Shown: positions 46,082 through 56,865, counted from the stretch's first letter. The stretch: DNA of 64,000 bases from Leptodontidium sp. MPI-SDFR-AT-0119 (GCA_020726505.1 JAHLEZ010000024.1:62001-126000); one strand, 5' to 3'. The notes: generated by a model from the sequence alone, not told the origin. Translations and numbers: made by a program.

Positions 46082-48841
46082 CAACTAGCCCTTCTCTCTA
46101 CGGAGATCAACCCCGATACCCTACGAGTTTGGCACAACCGCCTAGGCCATGTCGCTGAAAGCACATTATTTAAGATGGCCGAAATGACAGAGGAAATCGA
46201 TCTCACAAAACCAATCCTGGAAATTACTCCTTGCGAGACATGCGGAATGTCTACGCTATGCTCGAAACCTCATAAGAGCCACATTCAACCGGGAGAAGCC
46301 CCTATGGATCTCATCCACTCGGACGTTCTAGGGCCATTTAAGACTGGGCTCGACGGCTCCCGATTTGTTGTCACATTTCTCTGCGATGCAACCCAACTCT
46401 CCGTCACCTATTGCATTAAGTCTAAGGCCGACGTGTTCGACTGTTTTAGAAACTTTAAACAGCATTACGAACGACCAGATCGTAAGATCCATCGGCTACG
46501 AGCTGACAACGGTGGAGAATATACATCTAAAGCTATGTTAAGATATCTTTTTCTTACAGGCATTACGCCAGAGTTTACAGTTCCAGGAAATCCGCAACAA
46601 AATGGTGCTGCAGAGAAGCTTGGACATATTATTTGGAATAAGGCTAAAACCTTCCTAAAGCTCTCTGGTTTGCCATGGGAATATTGGCCAGAAATGGTAC
46701 GCACAGCAAATTACGTCCGAATGCGTACTCCCCAATCAAGGCTTCACACAACACCATATCGAGCGTGGCATGGACATGATCCTCATTACCGACATATGCG
46801 TACACCAGGCACAAAGTGCTTAGCTCTAGAAAGAATCCGCTCTAAACAAAAGGATAATGCGGTTGAATGTACGTTCCTTGGCTATGAGGGCGATCATATA
46901 TACCGGCTTGTCACTACCACCGGGCGACTAATCCGGGCGTCAACTGTACAATTCGCAGCCGAAAAGAGAGCTCTCGATGATGTGGGAGCATCTGAGCCTT
47001 TGGCTAAAAGACAACACTTGTCGACACTCCCTGCACATCCCGCGCCTGACTTATGGGGGGATGTTGAGATAATTCAGGACACTCCTAGGCTAGAAAGAGA
47101 GCCCTTACCTGGACAAGCCTATACGCCAGTGCCAGTGCCAGCACGAGAATCTCGTCCACGAACTGCAAAAGCAGCCACATATCACCCGCTTGAACGAGCA
47201 TTACTTGCCGCAACTGACGAGTCTGCTACAACTGATGAGTCCTGCTTTATTGCACTTATCGCAAACGCAGAGAGCTCAGAACCCTATGAACCACGAACAT
47301 ACAGACAAGCTGTGAGTGGAGGGAATGCAAAGCAGTGGGAGAAATCAATGGAAGATGAAGTCAACTCTTTGACCGAAAATCATACTTGGGACTTAGTTGA
47401 TCGACCAAAAGACAGAGCAGTGTTGACCGGTAAATGGGTTTACAAGCACAAGCGCGGGTCACATGGCGAGATCCTACGATACAAATCGAGATGGGTAGTA
47501 AGAGGCTTCGAGCAGCGAGAAGGCCTTGATTACTATGAGACCTTTGCCTCAGTCGTCAAGCCAATGAGCTATAAGTTGCTCTTCGCAATTGCGGCAGCAA
47601 ACGACCTTGAGATCGAACAGATGGACGTTAAAACAGCCTTTCTCTACGGCGACATCGATACTGAAATCTACGTGGAGCAGCCTGAAGGAATAGGAGCCAT
47701 CGGGGAGTCACAGAAGGTCTGTAAGCTAAATAAGGCACTCTACGGCCTAAAGCAATCTCCGCGTGTCTGGTATTTCACCCTTACGGCCTACCTTAAAACC
47801 CTCGGTTTCGAACCCCTCACAGCCGACAACTGTATATTCCACGACAGCAAGGGCGCATACATCACAGTCTTTGTCGATGATCTCCTTATAATTGGTCCAT
47901 CTAAGGCTAATATCTCTACGATCAAGGCAAAGCTGAGCGAGCGTTTTCATATGACAGATCTAGGCCCTTGCAAATACTACCTTGGAATGGAAGTAATAAG
48001 GGACCGACAAAACCGAACCCTAAAGCTAAGCCAGCGAAGCTACCTTGAGAAAGTACTACGCGATTTTGGGATGTGGGACTGCAATAAGAAGCACGACACA
48101 CCAATTGGTGCGCACACGAAGCTACAGAGAGCAGATGCTGAGTTTGAACCAAGGACAGCTGATATCAAATGGTATCAGAGTGCTGTAGGCTCCCTCATGT
48201 ACGCCATGCTGGGAACCCGACCTGATATCGCCTACGCTGTCTCAGTCGTCAGCCGATTTGCTGCAAAACCTACGCAAACTCACAAAGCCGCCGTAACTCG
48301 AATATTCCGATATCTCCGTAAGACAGTCGACTATGTGCTTGTCTTTAAGGACCCACTAGCACCGCTGTCTGGCTATAGTGATTCTGATTGGGCAGGAGAC
48401 TACGACACTCGGAAATCAACTTCAGGCTACGTTTTTAACGTAGGAAGTGCGGTGATCAGCTGGTCCTCAAAACTACAATCAACTGTTGCACTGTCATCGT
48501 GCGAGGCTGAATACATTGGCCAAACGAACGCTACAAAAGAGGCAATTTGGTTACGACGACTACTCAACGAAATACAACCCGAAGCAGCATACAAGGCGCA
48601 AGCGACGATTATATACTGCGATAACCAAGGCGCTATTGCACTTGCGAAGAACCCTCAATTTCACGCCCGTACGAAGCATATTGATATTCAACATCATTTT
48701 GAACGAGACAAGGTTAGCGAGGGAGCTGTAGAACTTCAGTATATCGAGACAGAGACTCAGGTAGCCGACGGCTTGACAAAGGCGTTAGACAAGATCAAGT
48801 TCGAGAGATTCAGGAAGGCAATTGGGCTGGAGCAGGCATGA
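46082..48841 (+). CDS. pol: Copia Pol: integrase, reverse transcriptase, RNase H
   Basis: Same frame as Gag, beginning directly after TAG. Pre-integrase HNRLGHVAEST and a Cys pair (CETCGMSTLC) come first. The integrase DDE residues are in LIHSDVLGPF, RADNGGEYTS and NPQQNGAAEKLGH. RT follows with IEQMDVKTAFLYGDIDTEIY and FVDDLLIIG in place of YVDD. RNase H has SGYSDSDWAGDYDTRKSTSG, SSCEAEYIG and IYCDNQGAIALAK, ending near TQVADGLTKAL. It has no internal stop. The first Met is only at 46175, within the pre-integrase domain, so Pol is probably made as a Gag-Pol fusion by readthrough, not from its own start. Confidence 0.9.
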   Translation, partial: QLALLSTEINPDTLRVWHNRLGHVAESTLFKMAEMTEEIDLTKPILEITPCETCGMSTLCSKPHKSHIQPGEAPMDLIHSDVLGPFKTGLDGSRFVVTFLCDATQLSVTYCIKSKADVFDCFRNFKQHYERPDRKIHRLRADNGGEYTSKAMLRYLFLTGITPEFTVPGNPQQNGAAEKLGHIIWNKAKTFLKLSGLPWEYWPEMVRTANYVRMRTPQSRLHTTPYRAWHGHDPHYRHMRTPGTKCLALERIRSKQKDNAVECTFLGYEGDHIYRLVTTTGRLIRASTVQFAAEKRALDDVGASEPLAKRQHLSTLPAHPAPDLWGDVEIIQDTPRLEREPLPGQAYTPVPVPARESRPRTAKAATYHPLERALLAATDESATTDESCFIALIANAESSEPYEPRTYRQAVSGGNAKQWEKSMEDEVNSLTENHTWDLVDRPKDRAVLTGKWVYKHKRGSHGEILRYKSRWVVRGFEQREGLDYYETFASVVKPMSYKLLFAIAAANDLEIEQMDVKTAFLYGDIDTEIYVEQPEGIGAIGESQKVCKLNKALYGLKQSPRVWYFTLTAYLKTLGFEPLTADNCIFHDSKGAYITVFVDDLLIIGPSKANISTIKAKLSERFHMTDLGPCKYYLGMEVIRDRQNRTLKLSQRSYLEKVLRDFGMWDCNKKHDTPIGAHTKLQRADAEFEPRTADIKWYQSAVGSLMYAMLGTRPDIAYAVSVVSRFAAKPTQTHKAAVTRIFRYLRKTVDYVLVFKDPLAPLSGYSDSDWAGDYDTRKSTSGYVFNVGSAVISWSSKLQSTVALSSCEAEYIGQTNATKEAIWLRRLLNEIQPEAAYKAQATIIYCDNQGAIALAKNPQFHARTKHIDIQHHFERDKVSEGAVELQYIETETQVADGLTKALDKIKFERFRKAIGLEQA

Positions 48842-49060
48842 GAAGACACGGCAGGTCAGGCTTTTCCCTCCTAATATAGGGGGGTTTTTATTGCCTAGAG
48901 ATGCTGAGATACGAGCTGGTTTATGTTTTCCAGCCAACGATACACTGCGATTTCCCCTGAGATATAAAGGGTTTTTGGCGTATCGGAAGTATCGACTTTA
49001 CTTAGATGACTGCTGTCAGAGAGCAATGGCAAGACTATAGCTCGCATTCCTGAGTGGGAG

Positions 49061-49181
49061 TGTTGAATTTGTCAGTACTGCAAGCCCTTGATCGAGACTG
49101 GGTATATAGTCAGCGATCCCCTCCTGTATTCTAGAAGAACAAGAACATGATGGTCAACCAATCAAAGCACTAAAAACATCA
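49061..49181 (+). repeat. Copia right LTR
   Basis: 121-bp LTR, one mismatch to the left copy, followed by the GTATT duplication. Confidence 0.92.
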
Positions 49182-49351
49182 GTATTCCAATAGGGCGTCC
49201 CATGAGCCGGGTACGCCTTTCCCATGACTGATGATTGATGGACGGGTCCTGAACGCATGCCGAGACGGCAGATGGGTTGAATCAGACCCACATCATCTGT
49301 CTGGGGCCGCCCCGATTTCAATAACGTTGCCAATGTCGCCAAAGCGTGCAT
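49182..49351 (-). pseudogene. Right part of the gene split by the Copia insertion
   Basis: The minus frame contains MGKAYPAHGTPYWNT and runs into the right LTR. Removing the element and one GTATT copy joins it in frame to the minus coding stretch at 44040-44184. The upstream extent and product are not known. Confidence 0.45.
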
Positions 49352-49682
49352 GTCGCGGCTAGACGGTTATTCGACGACGCCTTCGGCAACAAAATAACGC
49401 AACTCGAACACTCTAACGATTTGGCTAAGGGTAAGTTTAGGGTCGGGGATGCTCTGTGGCTCGGGGCGGTGGGAATTTCCCGCATGAGAATATGATTTTG
49501 TTGCCTCGGGCCCAGGCAACTTGGAAAATATCAATGTCAAGATGTCAAGATTTGGCCACAGCTAAATCGACACACAGGAATATCTAAATCGACATACGCT
49601 AACCAAGCGAGCCGAAAATGAAGGGTACATTTATCACTACCAAAATCTCTATGGATAACTATGTATAATACATAATTGGCAC
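49352..49682. other. Intergenic
   Basis: No gene recognised. ATCGACACACAGG/ATCGACATACGC near 49566-49600 is a short imperfect repeat. Confidence 0.35.
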
Positions 49683-50560
49683 TTATGCCAATTCATTAAT
49701 ATCATCCACTTCAAAGTCGGCATCCTGAGTGTATACCTCAACTCCACCAATTACCTCCCTTTGCATCGTTACAACAGCAACTGTAGTAGCATCTTCAGTA
49801 CTATCTGTCTGATAGACTGATGAAATGCCTTGCATATATGCCCTCTCGTGGCGGGTACCAGGTTCATACAAATCACGATGCCCAAGTTCAAGCCTCTGCA
49901 TCGCGAGAGCAGTCGTAGACAAGGTAGTTTGTACTGTAGAAGTCTGCCCTAGAGATGCAGGGGCAGAACTAGAGGGGAGCTCCCAGAATGAAGGCTCTCG
50001 TCGAGTATTAGAAGGTGCTACACGTGAGCTACCACCTAGTGCACCCTTTGGCCTTCCTTTCCCTTGCACTTTCATTGGATTCAAGAGTGGAAGAGGCTGA
50101 GGAGTAGCTGCCGGCTTAGGAAAAGCACTTGAATTAGGCCTATTATAGTGCCAATGGGGATGAATATCGCTCAAGAGAACCACGCCGCCTTCTTGCTTTC
50201 TCTTGTAGATTATGTGCTGGCAAGGTAAACCAAGGGCCTTTTGTGTGATACATGTGCAGTTATTTGGAGGGGGCCCTTGATAAGGGAGCTTACTCTCTTC
50301 TTGAGCAATCCTCAAAAGAGCATGGCTATAAACAAACTGAAGTACAGCAGCAAAAAGAGGGGTATTTATACTGTGTCTGGGCCGTAATTGCTGCTGCGCT
50401 GTAGTCGTACGAATGCCAGTATGCTGAGCGGTCCAAAAAAGCTCCATTTTAAGAAACACAACTCTGAGGTCTGCATGCCCACGCTGTAAATACAGCTTTA
50501 AGGTAGCATGGCAACCCTCAATAGGACTCGTAACAGTGACCCCAAAGTGATATAATTGGT
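49683..50560 (-). mobile_element. MULE (Mutator-like) transposase C-terminal fragment
   Basis: The minus strand reads HFGVTVTSPIEGCHATLKLY, LQRGHADLR, then a 258-codon frame with LFAAVLQFVYSHALLRIAQE and a SWIM-type zinc finger CTCITQKALGLPCQH (CxC...CxH). The basic linker KGRPKGALGG follows. This is the C-terminal third of fungal MULE transposases. The catalytic DDE domain should lie upstream (above 50560) but is absent, and no terminal inverted repeats were seen. A relic. Confidence 0.75.
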
Positions 50561-51163
50561 GGAATGGTAAGGCGCAGAAGTATGGGGATTAGATGATGGG
50601 GGCAGAGATGTTTACATATTATTGGGCATGAAGCTAATCGCTCACGAACTGTATCAGTAGTGGTAGCGAGTGCCCCTATCTAACCTCAGACTTGCTTTTG
50701 AATAGCCGAGCCTGCACTGTTTACTTCCTGCGCCGCAAGGTGCGTGTAAGCTACTAACCAGACACTGAGAATGTGAACATCGCTCTCCTGCGTCTTCAAA
50801 TTCAGTCCGCCTCTGATCTCATTTTCCAAGCTAGCCTCAACATGAAATTGAATCCATTCTATGAAAATGATTCTCACTATATAACTCTCTTCCAGGTGGG
50901 CTGATCAGGGTGTGATGAGACGTGTCAAATTCAGCTCACATTCTGGTCGTATCTCGGCCCACTTTGGCGAACCGGATTGCCAAATACAGCTGGAATGTCG
51001 TACATATTCGCCATTTCCGGCAAGCCTTTGATCACTAGCATAAGGTACGTACATGGGAGTGTAACAAGTGTTCGAGCGGGCATGATGTAGCAACATATTT
51101 GAATTCCAGCTTACAAACACCATGTCCTCGCCCTGAACCAAGAAATTCAGAGCTTCGCGAAGC
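50561..51163. other. Intergenic
   Basis: Short minus frames at 50686-50877 and 50905-51321 have no motif; the latter overlaps the SDR gene out of frame. Confidence 0.35.
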
Positions 51164-52011
51164 TTACTTCTTGGTGAAATCAACATACTTTGAACCGACG
51201 AAGCTAGCATTCCAGGGTCGTTGCTCCTTCTTCGACGCAAGCTCCAGATAGAAATTGGCATGGTTCTCCCCACTGATCTCATAATTGGCCGGGGTTCCAT
51301 CGGCCTTCCTCTCATCACCAAAGTAGAAACTGTTGAAGAAAGTCACCGTCAGCTCTGGTTCCCCTGTCTCCTTCAATTCTCTGTGCGTCAGCTTCTCTCG
51401 ACTTACTTGAAACCCTTCTCGGCGTACACGGTGGCCAAGCCCTGAATCAGATGAGCGGTCGCACTCTTCCCCACGCCAAGATCGAGAAGGAGGCTAGGCA
51501 TGGGCATGAAAGGCAGGAAGTTGCCGGTGAAGATGAAGGTTTTGTTCGTGTCGGATGGGAGGGTCTCGAAACCGGCTACGGCTTCTTTGGCTGCTGCGTA
51601 TACACTCGTCGTGTTCACGGCGAGGTTGGCGGCGAAGCTGGAGACGGTGTGAGCGAATGGATCGGGATTGAAATTCGCAGCAGCGGCTATGAGAGAAGAT
51701 TAGCAAAGCACACTTTCCCACAAATTGAGTACTGTAGGTTTGATTTCTGCAGTGATGGGATGAGAATCCGCACCATTGTAGACGATGACGTTTGGAGTTC
51801 CGATCTTGGCTTTCACCTCGTCGAATACTGATTTGATCGATGAGGGGTCGGCGAAGTCGGCCTGGATGACGAGATCTCTGGTGTTGTCCTTGTGATGGGT
51901 AATCGTCCGTGTTGCGAGAGCGACCTTGTATCCGTTCTTTGCGAACACCTCTGCGGTCTTTGCGCCGACGTTGGCTCCCGCTCCGAGGATAAGGACGACT
52001 TGAGCTGCCAT
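51164..52011 (-). CDS. Short-chain dehydrogenase/reductase
   Basis: Exons 51774-52011, 51407-51686 and 51164-51329 give 227 residues. The introns are 87 and 77 nt, GT-AG. For the second intron I preferred the acceptor at 51330, giving GFNFYFGDERKADGTP, over one that would make a 26-nt intron. The Rossmann motif is LILGAGANVGAKTAEVFA, an acidic/NADP loop region is LATRTITHHKD, and the active-site Tyr and Lys are in VYAAAKEAV (YxxxK). The family uses NAD(P)H to interconvert alcohols and ketones. It is divergent from the MDR reductase 1.07 kb away, a possible shared promoter. Confidence 0.85.
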
Positions 52012-53080
52012 GGTGAGTTATTGGGTTGTTTAGGAGCTGTAATGGTGAATAATGAGTAGCGAAGTTGATGAGTTTGTCTCTTGAGGTCAGATCAAGAGAG
52101 ACTTGATACGTATATAGGCGAACAGCTTCCGGTGGGCGAGTCCATCTGTGCTTATTTGGGTGTTAGGGTGAACTTCTCCCTTCTGTGGAATTACAAATGC
52201 GGCGTTACTTTCCTCACTAGCTTAGCTGGGGAGAAAGGGCTGACATGCACATCTGGAGAAGCGGTCAAGCTGAGTAACTCGAAGCGATTGAGTCGTGGTT
52301 GACCGAGAGTTATGCATTGAGGATTGGTAACCTACCAGATCCTTCAAAACCGGGAATGGTGTCAGCTCCGGTGGCTTAAGTAGTTTACAAGCCGGGCTAG
52401 GGGCTCGGGAAGGCACACAAGTCTCTAGTGCACTTCAACCGAGGCAAAAATTACTAATGTCGGCAATGGTCATTTTTGCGGCTTGTTCCGAAGGTTAATT
52501 CTGGAGAATCGGAAATACGGGCGATGGGGAGGCACTTAGGTTTCCACTAGTCATTGGCGAGCTGTTGATTGGACCGCCGAGAGACGATTATTTTATCCCT
52601 TTCCCCCCGGAGCGGACCATGCTTATTACCGTTCTTAAAGAAGCGAGTGGTACTTACTAAATTAAACCAGCCTCCAAATGTAAAAGCGCCTGACAAATGG
52701 GCTGTGGAACTTAGTCGTAGTAGTAAGAGTGAAACAGACAATCCTACACGTCATCTAGTCACGAGTAATGCATTTGAAAGCTGGGCCAAGCGCTGTGGAG
52801 TTCAGACAAAATTATATAGCGCCAAGGCATGGGGAGGGTTTGGGGGGTGCGTGAACGAGGACAATGGGAGATCCTGTTACAGTCCGGATGCTAGGTAAAG
52901 CTTTTGCGGAGGATATAATATCGATAACCCCGTCTTCCGCGTCGTCAACGGAGTGATTAAAAAACATCTCTTGCATTCATCTCATCACATTATAAGAACG
53001 CCCTTTCGCGTTCACCACCCACCATCCACCTCAAAGTTCTTCAACTTCAATCTCTCGAAAGCCTCTGATTGTTCAACAAA
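52012..53080. promoter_or_regulatory. Bidirectional intergenic region between SDR and MDR genes
   Basis: 1.07 kb between divergent reductase genes. TATAATAT at 52914-52921 is a candidate TATA element about 160 bp before the MDR ATG. A 109-codon plus frame at 52569-52898 shows no motif and is probably chance. Confidence 0.35.
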
Positions 53081-54226
53081 ATGTCCAAGACCGAGAACCG
53101 CGCTACCATCCTACGGGAGAAGGGAGCCAAATTGGAGTTCGAAACTCGTCCAGTTCCTGTTCCAGCTGCTGGAGAAGTGCTGATCCGAAATCATGCCATT
53201 GCACTTAACCCTGTCGATTGGAAGCGCCGGGATTTGGGGTTTGCAATTGCCTCTTATCCCACAATCTTGGGTAGCGGTATGCCTTCTGCTTGAACTCTGC
53301 TTCCGTCCCCAGTTCCTGATTGAAGTCCTTCGCCGCATGCCTGTCTATATTTTCCTAACTCCTGGTCGCTCCTAGATGTAAGCGGTGTGGTGGAGGGAGT
53401 CGGTGCGGACGTCAAGCTGTTAAAAGTCGGCGACCGAGTCTTCGGTTTCGCAAACGGTCTTGTGACAGGAAATCTCGACAACTGTGCATTCCAAACCTAT
53501 ACCTGCGTACCTGACTTCACGGTCGGAAAGATACCCGACAATATGTCCTTCGAGCTCGCGGCACTGTTGCCCATGTCTTTGGGGACTTCTGGCACCGCAC
53601 TGTTCCACGACTTGGGGATCCCTCTTCCCGCCTCTGCTGAGCTTCCTAAGGAGTCGGCAGGATCGATTCTTGTTTGGGGCGGCGCGTCTGCTGTTGGGTC
53701 CATGGCTATCCAGTTGGCGAGGCTCGCCGGGTATACTGTGTATTCGACTTCAAGTCCAGCTCATCATGCATACCTCAAGGAGCTGGGTGCAGTTGCAGCG
53801 TTCGACTATCGCTCCCCGACCGCGGTGGAGGATATTGTCGCAGCGGCGAAGGAAGCGGGCCAGCCCATCACCTACGCCGTTGATGCTATCGCTGAAGGCG
53901 AAACCTTTGGACAGACAGCAAGCGTTCTGGCGAAGTCCGGGGGTAAAGGATCGAAAATGGCTCATTTGCTACCATGGCCGGAAACCGAGGTTGTGCCAGA
54001 GGGGGTTGAGAACATAAACTCCATGTGTGACAAGTGTTGGGGTGTCAGGAAGGATATGTCCATTTCGTTGTTCCATGAGACCGTCCCGGTTGCATTAGCA
54101 ACCGGCACTCTCGTCCCGAGCCCAAGGTTGAGAATTATTGAAGGAGGCTTGGATGGCTTGGAAGATGCGTTGGTCATTCTCTCGAAGAGGGTGAGCGCTC
54201 AGAAATTGGTTGTCTCGGTGAAGTAG
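53081..54226 (+). CDS. Zinc-independent MDR oxidoreductase (enoyl reductase/quinone reductase type)
   Basis: Exons 53081-53276 and 53376-54226 (99-nt intron, CTAAC branch site) give 348 residues. The N-terminal GroES-like fold holds PAAGEVLIRNHAIALNPVDW, then DVSGVVEGVGADVKLLKVGD. The NADPH-binding fold starts at ILVWGGASAVGSMAIQLA. No catalytic zinc ligands are visible in the usual place, which fits the zinc-binding-dehydrogenase-like trans-enoyl reductase subgroup of fungi. Such enzymes reduce activated double bonds and occur in secondary-metabolite clusters and in detoxification. The frame is intact. Confidence 0.88.
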
Positions 54227-54424
54227 GGTGTTGAGTCCTGTGCACTGTTTTGGAAGACGGACATTGATTATTAGTGAAGATAGGAGATCATGGCTAGCTC
54301 TCGTTCATTTACCAAAGCAAAATGTGGTTTACTCTGTGGACATCATAAGTGCAATGAGTAAATCATGGTTCAATGTCTGTTTTTCTCTGCGAGATGTTTT
54401 CATCCCATTCAATTGATGGTCTGT
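54227..54424. other. Convergent 3' region
   Basis: Between the MDR and NmrA-like genes. Nothing else seen. Confidence 0.4.
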
Positions 54425-55468
54425 CTAAACGGCTTCTGCGACTCTACCATAGTTGACCATTTCATACCATAGATTTGAGAGTCTGCTCAAACGATTCAGG
54501 CTCTCTCCCAGAGTTTGTGTCAGAAGTTGCGTGAGAGTAGCCGCTTCACCCAGGCGAATTGCCTCAAAGACCGACGCCCAAACCCGTGCCAAATCACCAG
54601 CCCCATACGTCTTTCCCTCCTTGACTGAAGGTTGCTCAGCATACTCAATCGATACCTCCTTCAGCTGCACGTCTTTCTTGAGGACCCTTTCCAGCGTCTC
54701 AACTATTTCCTGGAGTGTCACCGCACGTGGTCCCGAGAGAACGATCGTCTTGTTTACATGCGGGAATGTCTCCACAGACTTGACATACGAGGCCATCAGC
54801 AACGCAGCCGCCTCACCAAGCTCATCTTGCTTCGCCCAAGAGATGCCGTCGTGCGGGATTTGGGTGCTGCTGCTGGGATTTTTCAGGTCGAAAAAGGCAG
54901 TGTAGAACGGGCAGGACTCAGTGTAAAGGCCGATGCGGACGACAGTATAGGTGAAAGAGGAATCGTTGGCAGCCAGCGAGGCGAGGCACTTTTCCCTGTC
55001 CAGATGTGCTTGCATGACGTGGACCACAGATGTTTGGTTCCCGTCGCCAGCGAAGGCGAAGGAGCTGTAGAAGATGTGACTGACCTCACTTTTATGAGCA
55101 GCATCGATGGCGGCTTTGTGGGCCTGATTGAGAAAGCCGTTTAGTACAACTGACACCGGGAGCTTCTCATGCCGTACGTAGTAGGTGGAGGAGGGCGGAA
55201 TATATTGCACTGACTTTGGACCGATGCTCGTGATCGATACTGGCGTAAGAAATCAAGTTGAGTATTTTGATGCGTCGAAAGCATGGTCAAGTGTTTCGAC
55301 TTTGTCATAATCCGCAAAACCGATGTTACAACCGGTATCGACTACATTCTGTGGTACATTCTCTGGCTTGCGGACAATGCCAGTGACATTAGACCCACTA
55401 ACGTTGTTGAGCAGATGCTTCAAGGTGCTGCCACCGATGCCACCAGAAGCTGGAAAAACGCCGATCAT
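54425..55468 (-). pseudogene. NmrA-like NAD(P)-binding protein with a one-base frame break
   Basis: Exon 1 (55215-55468) starts MIGVFPASGGIGGSTLKHLL, a GxxGxxG Rossmann motif, and exon 2 (54425-55123) continues HKAAIDAAHKSEVSHIFYSS, GISWAKQDELGEAAALLMAS and IVLSGPRAVTLQEIVETLER. A 91-nt GT-AG intron (55124-55214) joins them. The expected family segment LISYASIDHEHRSK is present but in another frame: one base seems missing near 55270, after DHAFD. Without the correction the frame meets TGA at 55253. NmrA-like proteins sense NADP or act as reductases. This is either a pseudogene by a single deletion or an assembly error. Confidence 0.7.
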
Positions 55469-55544
55469 GGTTTGAAATGTCTTGATGCTGATTTTGAGAG
55501 GTAGGTTGGACAAGAGATGAAGATGCATATCCTGGACCAGCGGA

Positions 55545-56082
55545 CTAGAAGACAGAATCCGAATTTGATGGAGCTGGAGAGGATGGCGCTGTATCGGATG
55601 GAGTCAGGACTGGCGTGCTCGCTTCAGTCGGGTCTTTTTGAAGCTGTGGTGGTCCCAACCGTTTAAGGTTGGTTGCCGGAAACCGACCTGTCGTTCGACA
55701 ATTTTTGGATGCGCTGCCTGGACGGGAGAGTTGATTTGAAGAACTCCGCTTTCTTTTAAAGCCAGGAGTACATCCGTTCCCTGCAGCTGCACGAGCGGTT
55801 ATTGTATCATAAGGTGCTCTCGAAGTAAATTCGTCCTGTGTATCCGACACGGCTGGCGGAATGGGGAGTTCTTGGACTTTCATTAATAGCTGCCGTAGTT
55901 GTGAAATAGTTCCACGCTGTAAGAACTTCTGGAAGCTTTCTCGAACTTGCTGCAGAGCAATTAGAGTGGTTCACAAATTCAAGGCACGTAGATCGTACAG
56001 ATGATCGAACCACTTCAGCAGGTGAGAGGTTCTCTATCGCCCACTGAAAAACGTGAATTGGTTCTGAATTGATGGGTGCCAT
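55545..56082 (-). CDS. Hypothetical protein, two exons
   Basis: Exons 55999-56082 and 55545-55949 with a 49-nt GT-AG intron give 162 residues from the Met of APINSEPIHVFQWAIEN. Not recognised. Residues 29-60 are helical (QVRESFQKFLQRGTISQLRQ). The second half is rich in Ser, Thr and Pro and looks disordered, with a basic patch GFKRKRSSS. Another minus frame (56034-56324) overlaps upstream, so a further exon is possible. The exon model is my own reading and could be wrong. Confidence 0.4.
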
Positions 56083-56593
56083 GGTAAAAATGAGTGAGCT
56101 GCAAGCCAAGCTGCCAAGTGGTTACTAAACAGAAAAGATTCCGCACGGGAGAGTGCATCTTTTGAATACTCAACGAATTGATGGACAAGTTTCGGATTGT
56201 ACGCTCGTTCGAGCTTTTGGCAACGACGGAAGTTACTTGGTATTCGGCGGTAAAGGATCGTAAATTTGCTTCTGGCGGTTTCGATATTTACAGGGATTCC
56301 AGCCAATAGAACTCTTAGTTTCAATTGATTGATACCTACTTAGGATTAAGTAGAAAGTTCGAGAATTACGATCTTTACCTTGAAATATAGGTAAATTCCG
56401 CTTGTCCAAGCGAGCTTTTTCGGCAAAGGAGACGGCATTAAAAGGATCATACTTGGTATGAGACGAGGCTCTATCCCATGTCTTTCCCGTGCAGGATCGA
56501 ATCGCTCACTAAAAGAAAGGTTGCGGGGCAACAAGGTTTTCAGTATTGAATCCAACAGAGTTCAGGTCAAGCGTGGATGAAAGGTGGGATTCA
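56083..56593. other. No firm gene
   Basis: Contains a 97-codon minus frame (56034-56324; LVHQFVEYSKDALSRAESFL) that may be an upstream exon of the hypothetical gene. Nothing else recognised. Confidence 0.3.
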
Positions 56594-56675
56594 TACGGAG
56601 GTACAGCGGTTATCTTTTGCTCCCCTTGGTTAGCGCATTTGACAGGGAGCAAAAGATAACCGCTGTACCTCCGTA
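56594..56675. mobile_element. Minute MITE, a near-perfect hairpin
   Basis: 82 bp. The arms at 56594-56625 and 56645-56675 (TACGGAGGTACAGCGGTTAT and onward) are almost perfect inverses with a 19-nt loop. TA at both ends fits Tc1/mariner target choice. The first bases, TACGGA, are shared with the MITE at 42792. Confidence 0.75.
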
Positions 56676-56819
56676 CTTTGGTATGAGATGTACGAAGTAC
56701 TACTTGGTAGTTGGGATAAATAAGTGTATCCCTGTCAGGTATTTCTAGCACTTTCTACCCACAAATACCTTCATCTGTCCCCTACTATTGGCCAAATTCC
56801 CTTGTTGTAGCTTAAGACC

Positions 56820-56865
56820 GAACCCTCAAGGATACAGTTATTCATCCAAACACCAGTATGCATGG
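56820..56865. repeat. Relic of a Tc1-type inverted repeat
   Basis: CCTCAAGGATACAGTTATTC (56822 on) on the opposite strand resembles the inverted repeat of the Tc1 element at 57058 (the GGATGAATAATTACACCCC block), with scattered changes. Probably the end of an older, deleted copy. Confidence 0.4.

Larger units (their letters stand above)
44185..49181 (+). mobile_element. Young Ty1/Copia LTR retrotransposon
   Basis: 4997 bp. The LTRs of 121 bp (44185-44305 and 49061-49181) differ at one base (CCCCTG versus CCCTTG) and have TGTTGA...AACATCA ends. A perfect GTATT duplication flanks the element (44180-44184 and 49182-49186). GGTTATGAGCCCC after the left LTR is a possible primer-binding site; GAGTGGGAG before the right LTR is a short purine tract. 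One long frame covers Gag, protease, integrase, RT and RNase H with a single internal TAG. Little mutation compared with the RIP-damaged elements at 1-15 kb. Probably a recent arrival, perhaps still active or mobilisable. Confidence 0.92.

Noticed and set aside
51381..51406. 26-nt intron in the SDR gene
   Set aside because: Too short for a fungal spliceosomal intron; the 77-nt alternative (51330-51406) gives the family-like junction.
52569..52898. 109-codon plus frame between the SDR and MDR genes
   Set aside because: No motif, no homology I recognise, and it lies in a probable shared promoter region.
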